Positions 1-5,626 of a DNA stretch of 8,611 nt are shown one piece after another. Within the stretch, counting starts at the first letter, position 1, and each line of letters starts with the position of its first letter. Origin of the DNA: Streptococcus vestibularis ATCC 49124 (GTDB taxonomy: Bacteria; Bacillota; Bacilli; Lactobacillales; Streptococcaceae); NCBI RefSeq assembly GCF_000188295.1, contig NZ_GL831112.1:1638771-1647381 (forward strand), given 5' to 3'. A program made the translations under genes and the position numbers. The notes beneath the pieces are model-generated. The model saw nothing but the letters and a program-made list of their open reading frames with translations, had not been told where the DNA came from and made no database searches.

Positions 1-42
1 GGGGGCTAGTACCATTTTATCCAGTGTTTTTGAGATATCCTC

Positions 43-1380
43 TCATTTTGAAGCAAGAGCCCCCATTGGGTCCCAGGGAGCAAGTATCTGTGGTTCTGCT
101 TCATAGGCTGCTAATTCTTCAGCTGTAAGGAAGTCTTTACGGACAACGATTTGATAAGTGTATTCATCCATCCAGGCATCAGAAGCGACAAAGTAACCTT
201 TTTGTCCGACCTTGTCTCCCCAAGAGTTTTCAACCTTCCATTTAATTGGTTTTCCATCGGCATCCAAATCAACTCCGGTCAATACCATGGCATGAGTCAT
301 GAGAGATTCACTGTAATCCAAACGTCCTGCCTTGTCTTGAGTCAAGTTAATATCCATGCTAGCTGTAAAGTCATAAACATTAGTTGCAAGAATACCTTTT
401 TGACGGTCTGAGACTTGACCAACATCTGAACCAAACCAAACAGTCTCTCCAGCCTTCATCTGTGCAATAGCAAGATCTTTGAATCGGTCCATTGGGAGGT
501 TAATATAACGCACACTTGGCGCACCTACAACATTACCCAACATCTCAACAGTATAAGATTTTCCGTAAGGTTTATCAGCTGTTGGAGCGTTAATAACTGA
601 CACATAGTCGCTTAGTTTAAGACCAACATATTTTTCAAAGAAGGCCTGTGGCGTGATATCCTTCTCAGATTGATAGTTGTCATCTTTATCTCGGTAGGCA
701 AAATCAAACTGACGTGGTGGTAAACCAAGAGTCATGGCAAGATAATTGAAAATTTCTTGAAGAAGTTGTTCCTTCTTAGCTTGAACAGCAGCTTGTTCAG
801 CACCACCAGCAATCAAATCACGCAAGATTTGAGCATCTTGACGAAGAAGCTTATTGAGGTATTGATTAAGCTCACGACTATTGCTTGAAGCTACAGATTC
901 TGGATAAACTGATTTGGGTACAACACCATATTTTTCAAAGATTGATACAACCATATCCCATTGTCCACCATCTTGTTGAGGGGTATCCAAAAGAAATTTA
1001 ACCTTGCGGCTACCAATTTCTTGATCCGCTGTAGCAATGATTTGCTCCAAGAACCAGTTTGATTTTTCATATTTATCCCAGAAAAATGTGTGGGCTTGAG
1101 AAAGCTCGAAACTTTCCAATTTGAAGTCTGAAATCAATTTGTGACGGAAAGTATTAAGAGCCGCAAACATCCAGCAACGTCCTGAAGCTTTCTGGTTAGA
1201 CACCGCATCTTTAGTCAAATCGATTGAGAAAACATGGTCATTTTCAACTTCTGATTGACGTGTCTCGATAGATTTAAGCAAGCCGTTATGAGTTACTGCG
1301 TTTTCGATAGCGCCGTACTTGGCATTGGCCTCATAATCTGCAAATAGTTTTTCTGTGAAATCTGTTGATAGTGAAGTCAT
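43..1380 (-). CDS. pepC: Aminopeptidase C (bleomycin hydrolase-type cysteine peptidase)
   Basis: This is a cytoplasmic papain-fold cysteine aminopeptidase of the C1B (PepC/bleomycin hydrolase) family. The family removes N-terminal residues from peptides imported by lactic acid bacteria and forms hexamers. The 445-residue length is full size for it. The catalytic set is visible: oxyanion-hole Gln63, nucleophile Cys69 in SGRCWMF, His363 in LMTHAM and Asn385 in VENSWGD. The C-terminus APWDPMGALASK fits the family, whose C-terminal tail reaches into the active-site cleft and enforces aminopeptidase activity. There is no signal peptide. The ATG at 1380 follows a strong AAAGGAGG ribosome site about six bases upstream, and the N-terminus MTSLSTDFTEK matches streptococcal PepC. 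It has its own promoter, so it is probably monocistronic. A CodY-like box in that promoter suggests repression in amino-acid-rich conditions (inference). The reading frame is intact. Confidence 0.96.
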   Translation of the reverse strand: MTSLSTDFTEKLFADYEANAKYGAIENAVTHNGLLKSIETRQSEVENDHVFSIDLTKDAVSNQKASGRCWMFAALNTFRHKLISDFKLESFELSQAHTFFWDKYEKSNWFLEQIIATADQEIGSRKVKFLLDTPQQDGGQWDMVVSIFEKYGVVPKSVYPESVASSNSRELNQYLNKLLRQDAQILRDLIAGGAEQAAVQAKKEQLLQEIFNYLAMTLGLPPRQFDFAYRDKDDNYQSEKDITPQAFFEKYVGLKLSDYVSVINAPTADKPYGKSYTVEMLGNVVGAPSVRYINLPMDRFKDLAIAQMKAGETVWFGSDVGQVSDRQKGILATNVYDFTASMDINLTQDKAGRLDYSESLMTHAMVLTGVDLDADGKPIKWKVENSWGDKVGQKGYFVASDAWMDEYTYQIVVRKDFLTAEELAAYEAEPQILAPWDPMGALASK

Positions 1381-1412
1381 AAGATTCCTCCTTTTAAGCC
1401 TTATTCCTCTCT

Positions 1413-1440
1413 ATTCTATCACTAATTTCTGAAAATTCAA
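1413..1440 (-). promoter_or_regulatory. pepC sigma-70-type promoter
   Basis: Reading the minus strand, a -35 TTGAAT (1435-1440) and a -10 TAGAAT (1413-1418) are separated by 16 bases. The -10 lies about 32 bases upstream of the pepC ATG and its AAAGGAGG ribosome site. The -35 abuts the terminator of the upstream operon, so pepC appears to start its own transcript. Called by eye against the consensus. Confidence 0.65.
1423..1437. promoter_or_regulatory. CodY-like operator in the pepC promoter
   Basis: The minus-strand sequence AATTTTCAGAAATTA matches 13 of 15 positions of the established CodY consensus AATTTTCWGAAAATT. It occupies the -35/-10 spacer and overlaps the -35, a placement where a bound repressor would block RNA polymerase. 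CodY control of pepC is known in Lactococcus lactis. Its operation here is inference. Confidence 0.6.
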
Positions 1441-1472
1441 TTTTAAAATAACCCCAGATTAAACCTAGGGTT
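1441..1472 (-). terminator. Hairpin terminator after the pncB-nadE-DUF805 operon
   Basis: The minus-strand transcript can form an 8-bp stem, AACCCUAG with CUGGGGUU (1465-1472 with 1450-1457), including one G-U pair and a 7-base loop. It is followed by A-UUUU. The G-U pair becomes a C-A mismatch on the plus strand, so the structure favours the minus direction. It starts nine bases past the DUF805 stop codon. The U-run is short, so termination may be leaky. Confidence 0.6.
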
Positions 1473-1481
1473 ACGACAATC

Positions 1482-1922
1482 TTATTTAACTTTATCAAAA
1501 CTCGTTTCAGGTGCTGGTTTAGTTGGCTGACACGACATGATAATGAGTACAATGCTTCCAATAGGTGATAAGATATTCAAGACTGGTATAAGGCCCATAC
1601 AACTTAGAAGCCCCCAAGCCGGATGAATACCTGCATCTCGTAAACGACGAAATTGAAGGGACAGTTGTGGGATTAGTATGATTAAACCAAAAATTATTAT
1701 TGGCGACATATGTTTCAAAATCATTTTTTGTATTTCGGCTGAATCATATAATATAGCTGGGTCATTAGACACACTACTGAAGAAAGGAATGAGAACAAAA
1801 CCTACTACAAGGATAGTATTAATGATGACATTAATCAAGTAAACCCACCAGTAGTCTGGACGAGTTGAACGGCCTCTAAAGTCAAAGGCACGCTTCCAAA
1901 AATCAATATAAGCTTTAATCAT
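1482..1922 (-). CDS. DUF805 small membrane protein
   Basis: This 146-residue protein belongs to the DUF805 family (YhaH-like), whose biochemical function is unknown. Supporting marks are the N-terminal FDFRGRSTRPDYWW block (residues 14-26) and the central FRRLRDAGIHPAWG block (91-104), a typical DUF805 signature. Three hydrophobic segments are visible, roughly residues 25-48, 73-88 and 102-130, followed by a short polar tail, so it should sit in the cytoplasmic membrane. The ATG at 1922 has an AGGAG site nine bases upstream, and the nadE stop lies only 15 bases before it, so the two are translated from one mRNA. It is the last gene of the NAD-salvage operon. A link to pyridine metabolism or transport is suggested only by position. 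Its own sequence carries no transporter or enzyme motif. Confidence 0.85.
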   Translation of the reverse strand: MIKAYIDFWKRAFDFRGRSTRPDYWWVYLINVIINTILVVGFVLIPFFSSVSNDPAILYDSAEIQKMILKHMSPIIIFGLIILIPQLSLQFRRLRDAGIHPAWGLLSCMGLIPVLNILSPIGSIVLIIMSCQPTKPAPETSFDKVK

Positions 1923-1937
1923 AACTCATTTCTCCTC

Positions 1938-2759
1938 TTATTTCCAAAAATCATCAAAAATAGTGATTGGCAAGTGACGTTTGTGTTGACCCTTACGCCA
2001 CCAATTTTCAATGGTTTCTTGAGCCTTAGCTGATACCTCTTTGCCTTCAAGGTAGTCATCAATTTCACGATAGGTCACTCCTAGTGCCACTTCGTCGGCA
2101 ATTCCTGGTTTGTCCTCTTCCAAGTCAGCTGTTGGCACTTTTTCATAAAGGGCCTTGTCCGCACCAAGTTCTGCAAGAAGGGCTGCACCTTGACGTTTGT
2201 TTAGGCGAAAAAGCGGTAAGATATCCGCACCACCGTCACCAAATTTTGTGAAGAAACCTGTAAGGTTTTCAGCAGCGTGGTCTGTCCCGATAACTGCCCC
2301 ACTATTTTCACCAGCAACCGCATATTGAGTTATCATGCGTTGACGGGCCTTGATATTTCCCTTGTTAAAGTCAGAAATACTTACACCTGCCCTGGCAAGC
2401 TCAGCAACCTGACCATCAACAGCTTCCTTAATGTTAACCGCAAGACTCACATCTGGCTTGATAAAAGCAAGGGCACGTTGGGCATCATCCTCGTCTGCCT
2501 GCACTCCATAAGGTAAGCGAATGGCAATAAACTGATAGTTTTTCCCTGTCTCTGCACGAAGCTCTTCAACGGCAAGTTGGGCTAGACGGCCAGCCAAGGT
2601 AGAGTCCTGACCTCCGGAAATCCCTAAAACATAAGACTTAAGGAATGGATGTTTAAGCATATAAGCCTTCAAAAAATCAACAGATTTTCGAATTTCTTCT
2701 TTTGGATCAATGTTAGGTTTAACCCCTAGTTGATCAATAATTGTTTCTTGCAAAGTCAT
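1938..2759 (-). CDS. nadE: NH3-dependent NAD(+) synthetase
   Basis: The enzyme amidates deamido-NAD to NAD with ATP, the last step of both salvage and de novo NAD synthesis. At 273 residues it is the short, ammonia-dependent form (E. coli NadE has 275) and lacks an N-terminal glutaminase domain. Visible motifs are the ATP-pyrophosphatase P-loop SGGQDS at residues 48-53, GTDHAAE at 158-164, KFGDGGAD at 172-179 and the C-terminal KRHLP at 260-264, all hallmarks of the family. The protein is soluble and acts as a homodimer in characterised relatives. The ATG at 2759 has an AAAGGAG site about five bases upstream, inside the 11-base gap after the pncB stop, so the two are cotranscribed and probably translationally coupled. 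The frame is intact. Confidence 0.97.
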   Translation of the reverse strand: MTLQETIIDQLGVKPNIDPKEEIRKSVDFLKAYMLKHPFLKSYVLGISGGQDSTLAGRLAQLAVEELRAETGKNYQFIAIRLPYGVQADEDDAQRALAFIKPDVSLAVNIKEAVDGQVAELARAGVSISDFNKGNIKARQRMITQYAVAGENSGAVIGTDHAAENLTGFFTKFGDGGADILPLFRLNKRQGAALLAELGADKALYEKVPTADLEEDKPGIADEVALGVTYREIDDYLEGKEVSAKAQETIENWWRKGQHKRHLPITIFDDFWK

Positions 2760-2770
2760 AATGTCTCCTT

Positions 2771-4225
2771 TTACTCTGGAAAGTTATGGGCTTTCTTTCG
2801 CACATTGTCAATGAGGGCCATCTTGTTATCCCATACGTCTTTGGCCAAGTCAACTGGATAATCTTGAGGGTTTAGCACGCGCTTGTACTCATTCCAAAGC
2901 TCATCCAATTCCTTAGTCGCATAGTTCTTGATTTCATCAAGACTTGGCAAATCATAGATTAGTTGCCCCTTGTCGTAGATAGGTACTAAGAGTGGTACCG
3001 CATCAAAATCACGAACAGTCTTGTTGATGTAGGTGTAAGTCGGGTGGAACATGTTAATTTCTTCTAAAGCATTAACATCTGTGCCTGCAAAGGTGATATA
3101 GTCACCTTCTGATTTACCCTTAGCACGACTCGTAATACGCCACACTTGCTTTTTACCTGGTGTCGAAACCTTCTCAGCGTTGTTGGATAGCTTGATGGTA
3201 TCATGCATGACTCCCTGATCATCCTCGATTGAGACAATCTTGTAGACCGCACCCAAGGCTGGTTGGTCATAAGCAGTGATAAGTTTGGTACCGACACCCC
3301 AGACATCAATTTTGGCCTTTTGCATCTTCAAGTTCAGAATGGTATTTTCATCAAGATCGTTTGAAGCATAAATCTTGGCATTAGGGAAACCAGCTGCATC
3401 TAGTTGCTTACGTACTTGTTTAGACAGGTAAGCCAAGTCACCGGAATCAAGACGGACACCCAAGAAATTGATCTTATCACCTAGCTCTTTAGCCACACGG
3501 ATAGCATTGGGAACACCAATCTTAAGGGTATCATAGGTATCCACAAGAAATACGCAGTCTTTATGAGTAGAGGCATAGGCTTTAAAGGCATCATAATCGT
3601 TGCCATAGGCTTGAACAAGTGCATGGGCATGAGTCCCTGAAACTGGAATACCGAAAATCTTGCCAGCACGTACATTTGAAGTTGCGTCAGCACCACCAAT
3701 CACGGCTGCACGCGTCCCCCATATCGCTGCATCCATCTCTTGTGCACGGCGTGTCCCAAACTCCAACAGAGGAGCATCACCAATTACTGAGCGGATTCGA
3801 GCCGCCTTGGTCGCAATCAAAGTCTGATAATTGATGATGTTAAGTAAAGCAGTCTCTACGAGTTGACACTGAGCCAAGGGACCTTCCACTTGAAAAATCG
3901 GTTCATTAGCGAACACTAAATCTCCCTCAAGTGACGAATTGATGGTCAATCCAAGTTTTAAATTAGCTAGGTAATCTAGAAAATCAGCAGGGTAACCAAG
4001 GTCCTTCAAATAGGCAATATCGGTTTCTGAAAACGTCAGATTTTCAAGATAGTTAACAATACGTTCCAAACCGGCAAAAACGGCGAAACCATTCTTGAAA
4101 GGGAGCTGACGGAAAAAGACTTCGAAAACAGCTTTCTTATTATGAATGCCTTGGTTAAAGTAAACCTGCATCATATTGATTTGGTACAAGTCGGTATGCA
4201 AGGTTAAACTGTCATCTTTATACAT
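2771..4225 (-). CDS. pncB: Nicotinate phosphoribosyltransferase
   Basis: PncB converts nicotinate and PRPP to nicotinate mononucleotide with ATP hydrolysis (EC 6.3.4.21), the entry step of NAD salvage. The protein is 484 residues, the usual length of the Gram-positive type. Recognisable pieces are the N-terminal [11 protein letters not shown] (9-19), EFGTRRA (155-161), GTHAHA (197-202), which holds the likely phosphorylated histidine (H201 by analogy with the enterobacterial enzymes), VRLDSGDL (257-264) and GVGTKL (310-315). The start at 4225 is chosen because GGAGG lies seven bases upstream and [14 protein letters not shown] matches the family. The frame stays open for 27 more codons upstream to 4306, but that extension would run through the promoter -10 and carries no family similarity. 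It is the first gene of pncB-nadE-DUF805. Confidence 0.96.
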   Translation of the reverse strand: MYKDDSLTLHTDLYQINMMQVYFNQGIHNKKAVFEVFFRQLPFKNGFAVFAGLERIVNYLENLTFSETDIAYLKDLGYPADFLDYLANLKLGLTINSSLEGDLVFANEPIFQVEGPLAQCQLVETALLNIINYQTLIATKAARIRSVIGDAPLLEFGTRRAQEMDAAIWGTRAAVIGGADATSNVRAGKIFGIPVSGTHAHALVQAYGNDYDAFKAYASTHKDCVFLVDTYDTLKIGVPNAIRVAKELGDKINFLGVRLDSGDLAYLSKQVRKQLDAAGFPNAKIYASNDLDENTILNLKMQKAKIDVWGVGTKLITAYDQPALGAVYKIVSIEDDQGVMHDTIKLSNNAEKVSTPGKKQVWRITSRAKGKSEGDYITFAGTDVNALEEINMFHPTYTYINKTVRDFDAVPLLVPIYDKGQLIYDLPSLDEIKNYATKELDELWNEYKRVLNPQDYPVDLAKDVWDNKMALIDNVRKKAHNFPE

Positions 4226-4286
4226 GGATTTCCTCCAATCAAATAGGTACTTATTTTTTGTTATTAATAGCTTGTATATGCTGACT

Positions 4287-4315
4287 ATTATAGCATTTTT
4301 GAGCAATTGTCTCCA
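4287..4315 (-). promoter_or_regulatory. pncB operon promoter, extended -10
   Basis: On the minus strand a perfect -10 TATAAT (4287-4292) is preceded by TG and one base, giving an extended -10 (TGCTATAAT). A weak -35, TGGAGA (4310-4315, 4/6 to consensus), sits 17 bases upstream. Transcription would begin near 4280, leaving a leader of about 55 bases before the pncB ATG. No riboswitch-like fold was apparent in so short a leader. Confidence 0.75.
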
Positions 4316-4329
4316 CTTTTCAGAAAGTT
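4315..4329. promoter_or_regulatory. CodY-like operator abutting the pncB -35
   Basis: ACTTTTCAGAAAGTT matches the CodY consensus AATTTTCWGAAAATT at 13 of 15 positions, with mismatches at positions 2 and 13, and is itself nearly palindromic. It touches the upstream edge of the pncB -35. Binding there could block or modulate transcription of pncB-nadE-DUF805. Regulation by CodY is inference from the match and its position. Confidence 0.5.
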
Positions 4330-4373
4330 AATTATTATTTGGATTTTCCAATTCTTCTAATGTTTGTATACCC

Positions 4374-4395
4374 AATTTGTAAAATGAAGCTAGAC
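4374..4395 (+). repeat. Left terminal inverted repeat of the IS30-type element
   Basis: This segment (core AAGCTAGAC at 4387-4395) aligns with the reverse complement of 5537-5558 at 16 of 22 positions, with 8 of 9 in the inner part. The outer limit is uncertain by a few bases. Confidence 0.6.
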
Positions 4396-4418
4396 AGAAA
4401 AAGCCATCTATGTTAGGC

Positions 4419-4443
4419 TCAGACAAACACCACATTTGTCTGA
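4419..4443 (+). promoter_or_regulatory. Hairpin in the transposase leader, next to the ribosome site
   Basis: TCAGACAAA (4419-4427) and TTTGTCTGA (4435-4443) form a perfect 9-bp stem with a 7-base loop. The stem ends in the AAAGGA ribosome site (4443-4448) that precedes the transposase ATG at 4459. Hairpins in this position in other insertion sequences limit translation from read-through mRNA. That role here is inference. Confidence 0.55.
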
Positions 4444-4485
4444 AAGGAACTAACATAAATGACCTATACTCATCTTACCACAAAC

Positions 4486-4501
4486 GAGCTTGTGAGCTTG
4501 T
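4486..4501 (+). repeat. 8-bp tandem duplication inside the transposase
   Basis: GAGCTTGT occurs twice in direct succession (4486-4493 and 4494-4501). Removing one copy restores the continuous family sequence TTNELVMIEAYY, so this is a clear slippage-type frameshift mutation. Confidence 0.9.
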
Positions 4502-5290
4502 AATGATAGAGGCTTACTATCAAGAAAACATAAAAGTATCAGCTATTGTGACTTCACTTGGCAGATCAAAACAGACAATCTACAATGTCATCAATTATAT
4601 GAAAGAGGGGCACTCTGCTATAAAATCAATAAGAAACGCTGTGGCAGGAATAAAACCAGTCTTACGCAAGCAGAAAAAGATTTTATCCAAACTCATTTAG
4701 TTCAAAATTGGAGCCTTGAAGCCATTAAAGGAACTTATCCAGATAGGGTTTCTTGTTCTATGAGAACTCTCTATCGACTAGCAGATCGTGGTATTCTAAA
4801 GAAAGAGGATCTCCCTTGGAAAGGCAAAAGAAAACCAAATGATCATAGCGAAAAACGAGGAAAACAAGCATTGCGCAGAGATTTACGTGAGAGAGCAGAC
4901 AGTTATCCTAATTTTAAGACGGAATTCGGTCATCTAGAAGGGGATACAATTGTGGGAGAAAAACACAAAAGTGCAGTCATTACCTTAGTAGAACGCTGCT
5001 CAAAAGCCATCATCACACTGAAAACCAATGGACGGAAAGCAAGTGATATTGAGGCATCCATCAATCAATAGTTGTCTCAAGTTCCCAGTCATCTCTTTAA
5101 GTTAATAACTTTTGATTGTGGGAAAGAATTTTCTAATTGGAAATCTATTTCGAATGCACATGACATTGATATTTTCTTTACGGATCCAGGATGTCCTGGC
5201 CAACGAGGTCTCAATGAACATTCTAATGGCTTATTAAGACGAAATGGACTACCAAAACAAATGGATTTTACTAATATTTCTCAAAATTAT

Positions 5291-5465
5291 GAGAGTGGGA
5301 CAGAAATCGGTCATTCGTTAGAATTCGATTTCGTCATCCCAGCTCCGCACAGTTGAGTAGGGCTGTAAAAGCTGATGAAATCAGCTTAGTAGAGCCCACT
5401 CAACCACTGCGTCTTGCTCGACAATCCAAAAACAATTGAGAGGCTAGGACTTTTGTCCCACTCTC
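5291..5465. repeat. MITE-like repeat with 12-bp terminal inverted repeats and three hairpins
   Basis: This non-coding element starts GAGAGTGGGACA (5291-5302) and ends TGTCCCACTCTC (5454-5465), a perfect 12-bp inverted repeat. Inside are three consecutive foldback units. Hairpin 1 (5291-5345) pairs GAAATCG at 5303-5309 with CGATTTC at 5326-5332, plus outer GGGA/TCCC and GAG/CTC. Hairpin 2 (5350-5409) pairs GTTGAGT with ACTCAAC, GGGCT with AGCCC, and an inner GCTGAT/ATCAGC stem with a GAA loop. Hairpin 3 (5436-5467) pairs TTGAGAG with CTCTCAA and GGAC with GTCC around TTTT. It interrupts the transposase reading frame, so it is later than the IS or arose within it. I recall similar sequences as dispersed intergenic repeats in streptococci but cannot verify that or name the family. 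No clear target-site duplication is seen. TCTCAA occurs at 5279-5284 and 5462-5467. Confidence 0.8.
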
Positions 5466-5536
5466 AAGAAATAGAATTCCTAGAAAATTATTGAATTATC
5501 AATCACCCTACCAAGTTTTTCTGAATTACTTGAAAA

Positions 5537-5558
5537 GTCTAACTTAATCTGACATTTT
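5537..5558 (+). repeat. Right terminal inverted repeat of the IS30-type element
   Basis: The reverse complement of this segment aligns with 4374-4395 at 16 of 22 positions. It overlaps the transposase stop codon at 5545-5547, as in many IS30-family members. The outer limit is uncertain by a few bases. Confidence 0.6.
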
Positions 5559-5584
5559 AGGAACTTTATTATGTAACTCCTAAT

Positions 5585-5613
5585 AAAAAAAGAGCGATAC
5601 CCAAGTGTCACTC
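5585..5613 (-). terminator. Rho-independent terminator of the VanY-SH3 gene
   Basis: On the minus strand, GAGTGA (5608-5613) pairs with TCGCTC (5592-5597), including one G-U pair. Two more base pairs lie inside after a mismatch, and seven T residues follow (5585-5591). It lies 13 bases after the stop codon at 5627. The plus strand also reads CCTTTT after the imperfect stem, so weak termination in the other direction is possible. Confidence 0.8.
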
Positions 5614-5626
5614 CTTTTAACTACGA

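Larger units (their letters stand above)
4459..5547 (+). pseudogene. IS30-family transposase, multiply disrupted
   Basis: The pieces together encode an IS30-type DDE transposase: an N-terminal helix-turn-helix (SLGRSKQTIYNVI), then a DDE core with Asp in HLEGDTIVG, Asp in ITFDCGKEF and Glu in GLNEHSNGLLR. Four lesions are seen. First, starting from ATG 4459 (MTYTHLTTNELV), a tandem GAGCTTGT at 4486-4493 and 4494-4501 shifts the frame and stops at 4501-4503. Second, the frame changes again at about 4618/4619, where roughly 20 bases usual in relatives seem missing between GHSA and YKINKKRCG. Third, TAG at 5069-5071 sits where relatives have Trp (INQ-stop-LSQVP). Fourth, a 175-bp repeat at 5291-5465 interrupts the C-terminus, which resumes in another frame at 5467 (RNRIPRKLLNYQ) and ends at TAA 5545-5547. 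No functional product is expected. Confidence 0.92.
4374..5558 (+). mobile_element. Degenerate IS30-family insertion sequence with a nested repeat
   Basis: The element is bounded by imperfect inverted repeats at 4374-4395 and 5537-5558, which match at 16 of 22 positions. It carries a single broken IS30-type transposase gene on the plus strand. Removing the nested 175-bp repeat leaves about 1.0 kb, near the usual IS30-family size. The stop of the transposase falls inside the right inverted repeat, as is common in this family. No target-site duplication could be recognised at the ends. The copy resembles streptococcal IS30 members such as IS1139, but that name is not verified. The element cannot move by itself because the transposase has several lesions. 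It lies between the VanY-SH3 gene and the pncB promoter, inserted about 60 bp upstream of the pncB -35. Confidence 0.85.

Noticed and set aside
1..42. Possible end of a neighbouring gene
   Set aside because: Only 42 bases are available and no frame gives recognisable protein, so nothing can be supported.
31..48. Small hairpin TGAGA/TCTCA around the pepC stop codon
   Set aside because: The stem is only 5 bp, includes the stop codon, and on the pepC strand is followed by A residues rather than a T-run. It is not a convincing pepC terminator, which may lie outside the window.
4226..4306. 27-codon N-terminal extension of pncB
   Set aside because: It would start upstream of the proposed transcription start and read through the -10. 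It lacks a ribosome site and family similarity, whereas ATG 4225 has GGAGG and a conserved N-terminus.
4410..4502. Open frame MLGSDKHHICLKG... as a transposase N-terminus
   Set aside because: This text is not transposase-like. The true start MTYTHLTTNELV is in another frame at 4459, and the two were joined only by the 8-bp duplication.
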